Made by a program: the position numbers and the translations under genes. From positions 15,862 through 79,861 of the forward strand of contig CAZVGV010000004.1 in NCBI GenBank assembly GCA_964627055.1: a stretch of DNA of 64,000 nt. Direction: 5' to 3'. This document shows, piece after piece, positions 1-8,900 of the stretch (its first letter is position 1; each line of letters begins with the position of its first letter). The notes beneath the pieces were generated by a model. The model did no database searches and had not been told where the DNA came from. It saw only the letters and a list, made by a program, of their open reading frames with translations. This stretch comes from JBBTQS01 sp964627055 (lineage in GTDB: Bacteria; Patescibacteriota; Patescibacteriia; Magasanikbacterales; JBBTQS01).

Positions 1-1805
1 TAGACGATGCACGTGGTTGGGACTTTGTGGATGAGGATGGTTCACCGACGCCATACGTACAGCCTGGTGCTGCGTTTCGAGCGGGAGAGCTCCAGCATGG
101 AACCATAATTGCGGGAATTATTGGAGCTGTGGGGAACAATGCGCTTTTCAGTACAGGTATTAATTGGCGTGTTCGCATCATGCCATTGCGAGTTATCGAT
201 GCAACTGCGGAGGATGGGTCTCATGTGCATCAAGTGCCAACGTCACAAATTGAGGATGCGATTGCATATGCCGTTGCAAATGGTGCTGACGTGATTAGTT
301 TGAGCCTTGTTGTCGATGCAAACATTCCGTCCCTGCAGCGTGCGTTCGTGCATGCGTACAATGCAGGTGTGACAACAGTCGTCTCAGCAGGTAATTATAC
401 GAATGAATTAAGGACGAACCGAGATCTGGCAGTGAAGCCGATGTATCCGGCATGCTTCAATGAACCTGGGATTGGCCCAGAGTTGGTGATCGGCGTCGCT
501 TCCGTGGACAGTACTGATGTACTTTCTTCGTTTAGTAATTATGGTGGAGGGTGTATTGATATTGCAGCACCAGGCGAAGGAGTTCCTGGCACGCTGTATC
601 AGTCAGCAGAGCTCAATCAGCTCCAGCTGTATGGTGGCGCATGGAATGGCACTTCATTTGCTTCGCCGATGGTTGCGGGTGCAGTCGCACTCATGAAGGC
701 GGTGTATCCCGAACTGACACCTGCGCAAGCATATACGTATCTTACTCGGACTGCTGATCCTATCATTGCACAAAATCCAACACATGCAGCTCAGGTCGGT
801 GCAGGCCGATTAAATATCGCATCCGCATTGGCATTACTTACAGCAGAGCATCCTCCTGGAGCGTCGTCATCAAAAGAGCAGGTATCAGCAGTTGCGCCGG
901 TGCCAGTTGTACCGACATCTGCGTATCGTGTAGTTGTTGGGCAGGATACTGGTACAGACTCATTGGTTCGAATTTTACGTAGTACTGGCGAGATGGAAGA
1001 TGAGTTTCACGCGTTCTCCGAATCGTATGGCGGCTCTGGAATTTCGCTGACCACAGGCGACACCGACGGAGATGGTGCACAAGAAATAATTGTCGGTGCT
1101 GGTCGTGGTGGTGTGCCGTATGTTCGCATCTTTCAGTCAGATGGAACGCTGTTGCACGAGTTTCTCGCGGAAGCTACTTCTGACAGGCGTGGTGTGCGTG
1201 TTGGGGTGATAGATTATGACAAGAACGGTCAGGTTGAGATTGTCACAGCCCCACTTACCGGGGAAGCGCAATATATTACGATATATCGTCCGGATGGACG
1301 ACAGTTCTTACGATTTTCTCCTGGCCAGCGTCCGTATCCATTTGGTCTGACATTTGCCTCTGGGATGGTCAATGGTGAGCCGCGAATTATTGTAAGTGAG
1401 CAGTATCAGGGCGGCCAGCACATTGAGGCATGGGCTCCTGGCGGAGCGTACGTGAATCAGTGGTTTGTGAAGGACGTTCCATCCCAGCGCCCAGTGCTTG
1501 CAATGGGTGATCTGACTATGGATGGTATTACTGATATCTTAGTAGGCTCTGCGCCTGGTCAGCATCCTTCTGTTATTGCACGACCGTTTGATTTTTCGAC
1601 ACAACAAATGGCATTCCCGGTGCTCTGGTCTGACGCAACGACGGGGGTGTCGCTTGCGGCGATCAACGGTGTGCTCGCTGTTGGAAGTGGTCGCAACGTA
1701 GCTGGAGTTGTAGAGCTGTACAATGCGGTGGGTAGAATGTTGGTGCAAGTATATCCGTTTGGTCTGTATTATCGAGGGGGTGTGTCGGTTGCGTTTCTGC
1801 AGTAA
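1..1805 (+). CDS. Subtilisin-like (S8) serine peptidase with FG-GAP-like repeats, 5' end missing
   Basis: The reading frame is already open at base 3, so the gene begins left of the window and the ATG at 27 is internal. The first residues (DDARGWDFVDEDG) match the stretch that follows the catalytic Asp of subtilases. The His motif QHGTIIAG and the Ser motif NGTSFASPMVAG are both present; the Asp lies outside the window. The C-terminal half (about residues 290-592 from base 27) holds repeated DxDxDG-like blade motifs (GDTDGDGAQEIIVG, DYDKNGQVEIV, GDLTMDGITDILVG), as in FG-GAP/VCBS beta-propellers. A role as a secreted or surface protease is inferred from the family; the signal peptide would be upstream of the window. 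Confidence 0.88.
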   Translation, partial: DDARGWDFVDEDGSPTPYVQPGAAFRAGELQHGTIIAGIIGAVGNNALFSTGINWRVRIMPLRVIDATAEDGSHVHQVPTSQIEDAIAYAVANGADVISLSLVVDANIPSLQRAFVHAYNAGVTTVVSAGNYTNELRTNRDLAVKPMYPACFNEPGIGPELVIGVASVDSTDVLSSFSNYGGGCIDIAAPGEGVPGTLYQSAELNQLQLYGGAWNGTSFASPMVAGAVALMKAVYPELTPAQAYTYLTRTADPIIAQNPTHAAQVGAGRLNIASALALLTAEHPPGASSSKEQVSAVAPVPVVPTSAYRVVVGQDTGTDSLVRILRSTGEMEDEFHAFSESYGGSGISLTTGDTDGDGAQEIIVGAGRGGVPYVRIFQSDGTLLHEFLAEATSDRRGVRVGVIDYDKNGQVEIVTAPLTGEAQYITIYRPDGRQFLRFSPGQRPYPFGLTFASGMVNGEPRIIVSEQYQGGQHIEAWAPGGAYVNQWFVKDVPSQRPVLAMGDLTMDGITDILVGSAPGQHPSVIARPFDFSTQQMAFPVLWSDATTGVSLAAINGVLAVGSGRNVAGVVELYNAVGRMLVQVYPFGLYYRGGVSVAFLQ

Positions 1806-1818
1806 ATGCACGTATACT
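1789..1818 (+). promoter_or_regulatory. Putative sigma70-type promoter for the epimerase gene
   Basis: TATACT at 1813-1818 lies 18 nt after a weak TTGCGT at 1789-1794. The start codon is only about 18 nt downstream of the -10 box. Similar TATACT boxes close to start codons recur in the host part (near 8835 on the minus strand and at 11648). Confidence 0.45.
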
Positions 1819-1836
1819 AGCGGTAACACTATTTGT

Positions 1837-2850
1837 ATGAATGAAGCATCTGGATTTGAAAAAAAGAATGTAATTGTCTTTGGTGGAGCGGGGTTTATCG
1901 GGTCTAATCTCTGCGAACGTCTCCTCAAGGATGCGAAGGTTATCTGTATCGATGATCTGTCAGGAGGAACAAGTAAGAATATCGAACACCTCATGCAGTT
2001 CGAGGATTTTGAATTTTTGAAGCATGACATCACTACCGCGCTTGATCTTGGGGCATTTCCAGAGCTCGAGAAGTTCAAGGTGAAGTTCCAAGGGATTCAA
2101 GAAATTTATAACTTCGCTTGTCCCACCACCGCAAAAGAGTTTGATAAGTATAAGGTGCAGACGTTACGTGCGAACAGTGTTGGTGTCATTAATACACTCG
2201 AGGTTGCACGTACGTATGGCGCGAAGTATGTGTATGCGTCGTCGTCGGTGGTGTATGGTCCTCGCCGCGAAGGTGATGGGGTGTGTACTGAGATGACAGA
2301 AGGGAGCATGGATCATCTTTCAGCGCGTGCATGTTATGACGAGGGAAAACGATTTGGCGAGACGTGTGTCACGACGTACGCACAACTGTATGGCATCGAC
2401 GCAAAGATTGCACGTATTTTCCGCACCTATGGTCCTCGTGAAAAACTGTTCGATGCGCAGCTGATCCCTGACTTCATTACCGCAGCATTGGGAAATGAAG
2501 ATATTGTTATTTATGGTGACGAATCATTTTCATCGTCGCTGGTGTATGTGTCTGATGTAGTGGACGGCATGCTGCGTCTCATGAAGGCGCCAGCAGCAAT
2601 TGGCCCTGTAAACTTCGGTGGGGAAGATGATGTGAAAATGGTGGATGTTGCAAAGATGATTGTGGAAATGACGCAGTCCAGTTCGGTGATTCGATTTGAG
2701 CCACCGCTTATCTTCACGAGCCCGTTGTGTCTCCCATCAATTCAGAAGGCGAAAGAGCAGTTGGGGTGGTTGCCGTTGGTGCGACTGCAGGATGGTCTAC
2801 TCAAGACTATTGACTACACAATTGCACATAAGCAAATGATGGGTCTCTAG
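1837..2850 (+). CDS. NAD-dependent epimerase/dehydratase (extended SDR, UDP-glucuronate decarboxylase-like)
   Basis: A 337-residue nucleotide-sugar enzyme of the extended short-chain dehydrogenase family. The N-terminal NAD-binding motif is GGAGFIGSN, the serine region is YASSSVVYG, and the active-site Tyr-Lys pair is in CYDEGKRFGE (YxxxK). The sequence RTYGPR and the overall layout resemble UDP-glucuronate decarboxylases and dTDP-glucose 4,6-dehydratases; the exact substrate cannot be read from sequence. The ATG at 1837 was chosen because the Rossmann motif follows about 15 residues later. It is followed within 1 nt by a glycosyltransferase, so it probably supplies a sugar nucleotide for surface glycans. 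Confidence 0.88.
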   Translation: MNEASGFEKKNVIVFGGAGFIGSNLCERLLKDAKVICIDDLSGGTSKNIEHLMQFEDFEFLKHDITTALDLGAFPELEKFKVKFQGIQEIYNFACPTTAKEFDKYKVQTLRANSVGVINTLEVARTYGAKYVYASSSVVYGPRREGDGVCTEMTEGSMDHLSARACYDEGKRFGETCVTTYAQLYGIDAKIARIFRTYGPREKLFDAQLIPDFITAALGNEDIVIYGDESFSSSLVYVSDVVDGMLRLMKAPAAIGPVNFGGEDDVKMVDVAKMIVEMTQSSSVIRFEPPLIFTSPLCLPSIQKAKEQLGWLPLVRLQDGLLKTIDYTIAHKQMMGL

Positions 2851-2851
2851 T

Positions 2852-3526
2852 ATGCACGAGGTCTACGTTGTCATTCCATGTTACAACGAAGCAGCGGTAC
2901 TTGCTGCAGTGTTGTCGCATGTGACGACGTATGTACCTGCAACATCTGTTATTGTGGTGAACGATGGGAGCAGCGATGCGTCAGGTGAGATTGCGCATGC
3001 TGCTGGAGTGCATGTAGTTGAACATCGTATCAATCGTGGTCTTGGCGCGGCACTGAAGACGGGGATAGATCTTGCACTCGCATTAGGCGCGAAGACGGTT
3101 GTGACATTTGATGCTGACGGCCAACATCATGGAGCAGACATTGCGCGGCTCGTAGAAGCAGTTGAGGGTGGGGCAGCGATGGTGATCGGCTCACGGAATT
3201 TGGATCGACAGCAGATGCCTTGGTACCGTCGAGTCTATAATAACTTGGGTAATGTAGTGACGTGGACCATGCACGGTGCTTGGGTAAGCGATAGCCAATC
3301 AGGGCTCCGGGCATTTCGACGAGACGCAGTTGCGCAGATGCGCATACGTGCGAATCGAATGGAAGTGTCGTCTGAATTTGTGAAAGAAGCTCATCGGTTA
3401 CGTCTCGCGATTGTTGAGATTCCCGTGCGTCCAGTGTATACAGAATACTCACTGAGCAAAGGACAGAGCTTTATGGGGGGTGTACGCACACTCCTCACGA
3501 TGGCAATTCGACTTAACATGGATTGA
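2852..3526 (+). CDS. Family 2 glycosyltransferase (dolichol-phosphate mannosyltransferase type)
   Basis: A 224-residue GT-A fold enzyme. It shows the nucleotide-binding VVNDGSSDAS motif near residue 38, the metal-binding TFDADGQH (DxD-like) near residue 90, and the QSGLRAF motif typical of DPM1-like polyprenyl-phosphate sugar transferases. There is no C-terminal membrane segment; the next gene encodes a small membrane protein that could anchor it. It starts 1 nt after the epimerase stop, so the two are probably co-transcribed. The likely role is charging a lipid carrier with a sugar for cell-surface glycans. Confidence 0.9.
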   Translation: MHEVYVVIPCYNEAAVLAAVLSHVTTYVPATSVIVVNDGSSDASGEIAHAAGVHVVEHRINRGLGAALKTGIDLALALGAKTVVTFDADGQHHGADIARLVEAVEGGAAMVIGSRNLDRQQMPWYRRVYNNLGNVVTWTMHGAWVSDSQSGLRAFRRDAVAQMRIRANRMEVSSEFVKEAHRLRLAIVEIPVRPVYTEYSLSKGQSFMGGVRTLLTMAIRLNMD

Positions 3527-3527
3527 T

Positions 3528-3869
3528 ATGGGAGTAGTAGAGATTCTCTTTACGATTGTTGCCTTGATTGAGTTGCTCCGTACAGTGCGACGAATGATGA
3601 CCAGACACCTGTCATTGCCTCTGACTATTGTTGCAGTTGTAGTGTGGATTTCTGTTCTGGTGTTTACATGGGTACCGTCACTTCTTGACCAAGTTGCGCA
3701 GGTGATTGGTGTTGGTCGTGGTGTGGATACGGCGATGTACTTCTCTGTTTTGCTGCTCTTGTATCTTGTGTTCCGTATTTTTGTGCGTCTGGAGCACATG
3801 GAGGATCAGCTTACGCGCCTTACGCGTGAGGATGCGCTTACCACGTATCATGCCAAGAAAAAACAATAG
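3528..3869 (+). CDS. DUF2304-like small membrane protein
   Basis: 113 residues with three predicted hydrophobic helices (near residues 3-18, 31-48 and 66-83) and a charged C-terminal tail with a heptad-like pattern (LEHMEDQLTRLTRE). The layout of two to three helices plus a short coiled-coil tail, directly downstream of a DPM1-like GT2, is that of DUF2304 proteins. The start at 3528 overlaps nothing and follows the GT2 stop directly; longer in-frame starts lie inside the GT2 gene. It may act as a membrane partner of the glycosyltransferase (inference from context). Confidence 0.7.
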   Translation: MGVVEILFTIVALIELLRTVRRMMTRHLSLPLTIVAVVVWISVLVFTWVPSLLDQVAQVIGVGRGVDTAMYFSVLLLLYLVFRIFVRLEHMEDQLTRLTREDALTTYHAKKKQ

Positions 3870-5064
3870 CGTTCGTCGCGATGGCTCATCACGTCCAAAT
3901 ACGCAGCAACTTCGTGTTGCAATTATTACGTGCGTATATCCGCCGTATCGAGGTGGTATGGGCGCGGTTGCACACGCACATGCACATGCGCTGGCGCGAC
4001 GAGGAGCGCTGGTACGAGTGATCACGCCACAGTACGATCGCGAACAACAATCGAGAGTAGAGGATGATGGAGTGCGTGTGGAGTACCGAAAGCCAGTTTT
4101 TGCTTACGGAAACGCAGGAAGAATTGCAGTTGCGGATCTTTTTGAAACTAATGACGTGGTGCATTTGCACCTTCCGTTTTATTTTACCGCTGAGGTCTGT
4201 GCGACGCTTGCACGCCGATATCCGAATGTGCGATTCGTCGTTACCTATCACATGGATCCGACCGCAAGTGGTGTGAAGGGGTGGTATTTCCGATGGTACA
4301 GCGCATGGGTGTTGCCTCGCGTATTGCGCGCAGCGTCAACTCTTTTTGTGAGCAGTAAGTCATATGCACTCTCGACGAGTTCAGCAGCTACGTTTAGGGC
4401 ACTGGAAGACCGTATTGTGGAGGTGCCATTTGGAGTTGATCAACAGCGGTTCCATCCTAGAACAAGTGCGGAGTCATCATGGGCATTGCTTGCGTCTACG
4501 GGGCTTTCTCCGGCCAAGTGTACTGTGCTCTTTGTGGGAGGAATGGATGTCGCACACGCATTTAAGGGTATACCAGTATTACTCGAGGCGGTTCGATCGC
4601 TTCCAGAAAGTGTTCAATTGGTATTGATTGGTGACGGGTCCTTGCGTGCTCGGTATGAACGGCTGACAGCGAAATGGCGTATAAGTGATCGTGTACGATT
4701 CGTGGGCAATCAATCACCAGAGGGGTTGGCGCAGTGGTATCGATCTGCACAAATATTCGTTCTGCCGTCGGTATCTCGTGGAGAAGCATTTGGACTGGTG
4801 CTTCTTGAGGCAATGGCAAGTGGTGTGGCGTGTATCGCGAGTGATCTCGCTGGCGTAAGAGACGTGCTCGATCGAGGTCGCGCAGGACTCGTAGTGCCAC
4901 CACGTGACGCGCGTGCATTGGCAGAAGCAATTAATACGTTGTACCGAGATCCCGTGCGTCGTGCCGCGCTGATTGAACATGCGTATGCGCGTGTGCGACG
5001 GTTGTACACATGGGAGCACATGGTGGATCAGTATCTTCTGTGGTATACTTCCGTCATCAAGTAA
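3850..5064 (+). CDS. Family 4 glycosyltransferase (GT-B)
   Basis: 404 residues. The N-terminal Rossmann half begins with CVYPPYRGGMG, the glycine-rich acceptor loop of GT4 enzymes. The C-terminal half has the nucleotide-sugar site, with VLFVGG, LVLIGDG and the EAFGLVLLEAMASG motif that carries the catalytic EX7E glutamates. The ATG at 3850 overlaps the end of the DUF2304 gene by 20 nt; the longer upstream frame is antisense-like and was not used. It is the last gene of a four-gene glycan cluster and probably adds a hexose to a lipid-linked or surface glycan. Confidence 0.9.
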   Translation: MPRKNNSVRRDGSSRPNTQQLRVAIITCVYPPYRGGMGAVAHAHAHALARRGALVRVITPQYDREQQSRVEDDGVRVEYRKPVFAYGNAGRIAVADLFETNDVVHLHLPFYFTAEVCATLARRYPNVRFVVTYHMDPTASGVKGWYFRWYSAWVLPRVLRAASTLFVSSKSYALSTSSAATFRALEDRIVEVPFGVDQQRFHPRTSAESSWALLASTGLSPAKCTVLFVGGMDVAHAFKGIPVLLEAVRSLPESVQLVLIGDGSLRARYERLTAKWRISDRVRFVGNQSPEGLAQWYRSAQIFVLPSVSRGEAFGLVLLEAMASGVACIASDLAGVRDVLDRGRAGLVVPPRDARALAEAINTLYRDPVRRAALIEHAYARVRRLYTWEHMVDQYLLWYTSVIK

Positions 5065-5087
5065 AACTATTTTTAGTTCATTAGTGT

Positions 5088-5495
5088 ATGCCAGAATTGT
5101 ATGTGAGCGTCTCGCTCCTCATGATCCGTATCATGATGGGTATCATTTTCATGGCGCATGGGTACCCAAAGATTTTTGATCGCAAGTTCGCACTTGCAAC
5201 GGCGAAGTTTTTTAAGACATTGCGCGTTCCAGCACCACGATTCTTTACCTTCTTGGTAGGATTCCTCGAGCTTTTCGGTGGTGTGATGCTCTTCATTGGA
5301 CTTTTTGGTCAGATTTGGGCGTTCCTTCTCTCCATGATTATGGTAGTAGCAATTGCTCTTACCGGAAATCAGAAAGGGTTCAAGGGTGGGTATGAATTTG
5401 AGTTGCTTATTTTCGTCTGCGGTCTTTCGTTGTTCTTGTTGGGCGATGGTATGTACTCGCTGACGTATCTCATCACACATTTCAACTTGTTCTAG
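5088..5495 (+). CDS. DoxX family membrane protein
   Basis: 135 residues with four hydrophobic helices. The N-terminal RIMMGIIFMAHGYPKIF motif and the GFLELFGGVMLFIGL segment are typical of DoxX/YphA-type proteins. Family members are linked to redox or thiosulfate chemistry in a few organisms, but the role here is unknown. It is followed at once by a strong bidirectional terminator, so it closes the plus-strand transcription unit. Confidence 0.85.
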   Translation: MPELYVSVSLLMIRIMMGIIFMAHGYPKIFDRKFALATAKFFKTLRVPAPRFFTFLVGFLELFGGVMLFIGLFGQIWAFLLSMIMVVAIALTGNQKGFKGGYEFELLIFVCGLSLFLLGDGMYSLTYLITHFNLF

Positions 5496-5502
5496 TGTCG
5501 AT

Positions 5503-5543
5503 AAAAACAAAAACCGCGTACCAGGTACGCGGTTTTTGTTTTT
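5503..5543. terminator. Bidirectional intrinsic terminator
   Basis: The stem ACCGCGTACC/GGTACGCGGT is flanked by A-rich sequence on the left and a T-run on the right. It can terminate both the plus-strand DoxX unit and the convergent minus-strand Mur ligase. Confidence 0.85.
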
Positions 5544-5547
5544 ACTC

Positions 5548-6843
5548 CTAGTGTACTTTGCTGAGTTCTTCGCGTACCACAGTTCGGTCATCCCATGGTG
5601 CTGATTTGCCACCAATAACAATGGACTGTTCAGCGCCTTTACCGGTAATTGCCACGAGATCTCCAGGACGAGCGAGTGTGAGTGCCTTCGCAATACCTGC
5701 GCGCCGGTCTTCGATGACAAAGAGATTTTCATTACGCTGTTTGCCAGCAGCCTCAGCAGCAACGGCGATATCTTCACAGATAGGTGTCGGATCGTCTTCG
5801 TAAGGATCAACATTACTTACCACGACATAATCTGCAAGTCGCCCAACTTGCTCGCCCATGATTGGTCGTTTGCGCTTGTCGCGACCACCACCTTCGGCAC
5901 CGAGCAGCACAATGATTTTTTGATCAGGAGAGGTTCGCATGGCGCGTAGTGTGTCGAGAAGCCCTCCCATGGATTCTTTTTCGTGCGCGTAGTCGACCCA
6001 GAGTGAGAAGGGTTGGCCCATGTCAATTTTCTCCATACGTCCTGGAACACCCGAGAGCGCGGCGATGCCTGGGGCACACTGCTCAATGGACATCCCTAGT
6101 GCGCGGCCTACGGCAACAGCTGCAACCGCGTTGCTCACATTGAAGAAGCCCGGGATTTGAAGGGAGAATGCTGTGCCGTCGATGTGGAAGGTGCCACCTG
6201 TTGCTGTGACCTGAATATCCTTGGCTACTAGATCTGCGGCTGTAGCTGTTGCATACGTGACACGGCGTGCGGGAGAGGCAGCTGCAAACGCGCTCACTTC
6301 AGGGCTGTCATTGTTGAGCACTGCGCACGGGTTGGATTTTGAGGATGCACGAAGCGCCTCGAAGAGACGCAACTTTGCAGCACGGTATTCTTCAAATGAA
6401 TTATTGTGGGAAGGGAGGTGTTCTGGTGTGAGGTTCGTGAACACAGCAACGTCGAATTGAATACCAACGTGACGCCACTGCTTGAGTCCTTCGGATGTGA
6501 CCTCGATTACCGCGTGCGTACAGCCTTCTTGCACCGCACGACGCAAGAATTTTTGGATCACCCATGCTCCAGGCATGGAGAGGTGATATGGGTTCAGTGT
6601 TTCGGTTGTGCCAAGGCGGAAATTGGCTGTGCCTGTAAGCGCAGTTTTTTTGCCGGAATGTTGAAGTACTGACCAAATGTAATTGCAGGTGGTGGATTTG
6701 CCCTTGGTACCCGTTACACCGATAACAACGAGCTGACGTGAAGGGTTGCCGTACCATGAGCTAGCAATAGACGCTGAGAGTTGGTGGTAGCGTAGCAGTG
6801 CAGCAGTAGGAACAAGATTCCGTAAAGATGATTTGAGTGACAT
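5548..6843 (-). CDS. Mur ligase, MurE-like (UDP-N-acetylmuramyl-tripeptide synthetase family)
   Basis: 431 residues. The ATP-binding P-loop is GVTGTKGKSTTCNY near residue 45, followed by the conserved EVTSEGL and FTNLTPEHL motifs of MurE and the C-terminal domain segment VVVSNVDPYEDDP. The protein starts almost at the central ATPase domain, so the small N-terminal UDP-binding domain of canonical MurE is missing or very short; it is about 60 residues shorter than typical MurE. The MurE-specific DNPR/DDNP motif that selects the third amino acid reads differently here (VDPYEDDP), so the added residue cannot be predicted. Peptidoglycan or a related ligase role is inferred. Confidence 0.85.
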   Translation of the reverse strand: MSLKSSLRNLVPTAALLRYHQLSASIASSWYGNPSRQLVVIGVTGTKGKSTTCNYIWSVLQHSGKKTALTGTANFRLGTTETLNPYHLSMPGAWVIQKFLRRAVQEGCTHAVIEVTSEGLKQWRHVGIQFDVAVFTNLTPEHLPSHNNSFEEYRAAKLRLFEALRASSKSNPCAVLNNDSPEVSAFAAASPARRVTYATATAADLVAKDIQVTATGGTFHIDGTAFSLQIPGFFNVSNAVAAVAVGRALGMSIEQCAPGIAALSGVPGRMEKIDMGQPFSLWVDYAHEKESMGGLLDTLRAMRTSPDQKIIVLLGAEGGGRDKRKRPIMGEQVGRLADYVVVSNVDPYEDDPTPICEDIAVAAEAAGKQRNENLFVIEDRRAGIAKALTLARPGDLVAITGKGAEQSIVIGGKSAPWDDRTVVREELSKVH

Positions 6844-6873
6844 AGGTAGGTGTATGCTACGCGAGGTTGATGA

Positions 6874-8814
6874 CTAGTGCAACTCTGCGTTTGGTATGAG
6901 TAATCGAACGGTTGCAGTTGGATCTGTGGAAATCAGTTGCTGTGCGGTGTGTTCTACAAATGCAGTCGTTGCCGGTACTGACTGGTAGAGGAGTCCTCCG
7001 ATACGTGTGCGGGTGACCTGGTGAATTGCGGCGACATAGACGGTGTCGCCAGTAGTGGTTTGAGCAGGCACGTGCCAGAGTCGAAGAATGAACCGTTCAC
7101 GCGAGCGCCAGCGTTGTGGCATTGGTTGTTCATAGCTCACTTCCTGTGGAAGTGTATTCCAGAAGAGGTACCCTACAGGTGCGTGTTCATATCGTTCACG
7201 ACGGATTTGTGCACCGGTCATTCGAGTAAGTGAATGAAGTGATACGTCGTCACTGCGCATCCAGCCCAGTTTTTTGAGTGCACCATCAAGGGTACTTAGA
7301 CTTGGCGCGGAGATTGCCATCTGAATAGAGCCACGGTCATCGCCTAAGAGCGATTCTATCTCAGGAGCAAATTGCGTGGTGATGAAATTTTGGAGATATT
7401 CGCTAGGCACAGTACTGCGTACGCGGTGTGCATCTGCAAAAGTAATTTCTGGTCGATACCAGGCAATCAGTGCTGCATAGGCAAGAACCCAAATCGTGCA
7501 GAGTACTATGGTGATACTTCGATGCTGAGAGCGCACTTTTCTGGAGTTGCGAGTTATAGGAGTTCTGCGAACCCATGCAATGCCTATCGCGATCCAGAAT
7601 CCCGAGATAAGCAGTCCAGCAATTACGTCTAGAGCATAATGAACGCCCAAATATATTCTACTGAAAACAACGAGTCCTACGAGTAATGTTGCACCGGCAA
7701 GATGTTGTACCTTGCGACGCCATGTGGTGGATTCTCGCATGAGTACAAATGCAAGGAATCCATATATAGCAAGCACAATCGTTGCATGTCCGCTGGGGAA
7801 GGAATAGGTCGCCTCTGTATAGCCTGCATTGAGTGAGCGTGGTCGTGCAATAAGAAGTTTGAAGATACTGCTGGTGGTAATTGCACCAATAACGGTGAGC
7901 AGCAATGGCGCGATATAGGCGCGTCGTTCGTATATTTCGAAGAGGGCGATGAGTATGAGTACTGTGAGTATTGCAAACATGTCCTTTCCCACCATAGTGA
8001 CCGCAACAAAAAATGTTGCGAGGTGGGGATCACGAAAGAGTATCAAGAGATTCTCAACACGTACATCAAGTGATTCCGTGCTCACAGGGGCTTGTACTGC
8101 GTACACACACCAGAGGAATAGGATACTCGTTGTGGCAAGTGCACTCCAAAAGAGTACGCGCCAAATATATTTACCGTGATGTCCGTGCCAATACGGGGTC
8201 AGAATATCAATCGCGCGAGCAAGCACGCGCATGCCCCAGAGAAGAAGTGCGACACAGCCTATGAGGGTAAAGATAAGCAATCCTGCGCGTGTGGTCCATG
8301 CACCAAGTACACGCCAAACACTCCCAAAAAGTACTCCAGCAAGGATGAACGAAATAGACCACACAATAGCAGAGAGGACATTCCAAAGCATGAATGTACG
8401 TACCGGCATCCGAACCATTCCGGCTACAAAGGGGACAATGGCACGAACAACACCTACAAATCGTGCAACGAGCACACTCATTGACCCGTATCGTTGCATG
8501 AATTTTTCTGCACTTTCAATGTGTTCGCGCTTCATGAGACGGGCAAGTGCTCCAGTGCTTGAGCGTTTGCCGAGGCTGTAGCTGAGGCTGTCCCCGGCGA
8601 TGGCACCAAGTGTAGCTGCGAGCACGGTAAGTGAGGGGTTGAGGAACCCATGGGCGATACCAAGGCCACTTACAATAACAATGATGCCACCCGGCACGAA
8701 GAGACCGATAAATGCCAGTGACTCGGCGAACGTTATGAGAAAAATTGCAATATACCCCCAGATTGCATGTACATTTATGATGCTCTCTAGTGTCTGTGTT
8801 AGCCACTGTTCCAT
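6874..8814 (-). CDS. DedA-family protein fused to a PAP2 phosphatase, with LssY-like C-terminus
   Basis: About 646 residues. Residues 1-200 form a DedA/SNARE-associated domain (GLFVPGGIIVIVSG, GDSLSYSLG, RFVGVVRAIVPFVAG), a family linked to undecaprenyl-phosphate flipping. Residues 230-430 form a PAP2 phosphatase with KLLIARPRSLN, PSGHA and SRIYLGVHYALD, the three catalytic signatures. The C-terminal 190 residues resemble the LssY_C domain that follows PAP2 in such fusions. Start 8814 (MEQWL) is preferred over 8853 because a TATACT -10 box lies at 8832-8837 (minus strand), between the two. The fusion fits recycling of undecaprenyl pyrophosphate: dephosphorylation plus translocation in one polypeptide (inference). 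Confidence 0.87.
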   Translation of the reverse strand: MEQWLTQTLESIINVHAIWGYIAIFLITFAESLAFIGLFVPGGIIVIVSGLGIAHGFLNPSLTVLAATLGAIAGDSLSYSLGKRSSTGALARLMKREHIESAEKFMQRYGSMSVLVARFVGVVRAIVPFVAGMVRMPVRTFMLWNVLSAIVWSISFILAGVLFGSVWRVLGAWTTRAGLLIFTLIGCVALLLWGMRVLARAIDILTPYWHGHHGKYIWRVLFWSALATTSILFLWCVYAVQAPVSTESLDVRVENLLILFRDPHLATFFVAVTMVGKDMFAILTVLILIALFEIYERRAYIAPLLLTVIGAITTSSIFKLLIARPRSLNAGYTEATYSFPSGHATIVLAIYGFLAFVLMRESTTWRRKVQHLAGATLLVGLVVFSRIYLGVHYALDVIAGLLISGFWIAIGIAWVRRTPITRNSRKVRSQHRSITIVLCTIWVLAYAALIAWYRPEITFADAHRVRSTVPSEYLQNFITTQFAPEIESLLGDDRGSIQMAISAPSLSTLDGALKKLGWMRSDDVSLHSLTRMTGAQIRRERYEHAPVGYLFWNTLPQEVSYEQPMPQRWRSRERFILRLWHVPAQTTTGDTVYVAAIHQVTRTRIGGLLYQSVPATTAFVEHTAQQLISTDPTATVRLLIPNAELH

Positions 8815-8839
8815 ATCGAAAATGTGGATCAAGTATAGC

Positions 8840-8880
8840 ACAAAAAACAACACCCGCAGACCAGAAGTGGTATGCGGGTG
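8840..8880 (-). terminator. Intrinsic terminator of the minus-strand membrane-protein gene
   Basis: On the minus strand the 8-bp stem CACCCGCA/TGCGGGTG is followed by TTGTTTTTTG. The T-run runs into the promoter region of the DedA-PAP2 gene. Confidence 0.75.
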
Positions 8881-8900
8881 CGCAGGTGGCAGGGCCTGAG

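Noticed and set aside
5073..5813. 246-codon minus-strand ORF overlapping doxX and the terminator
   Set aside because: It runs through a bidirectional terminator and opposite to a clear DoxX gene.
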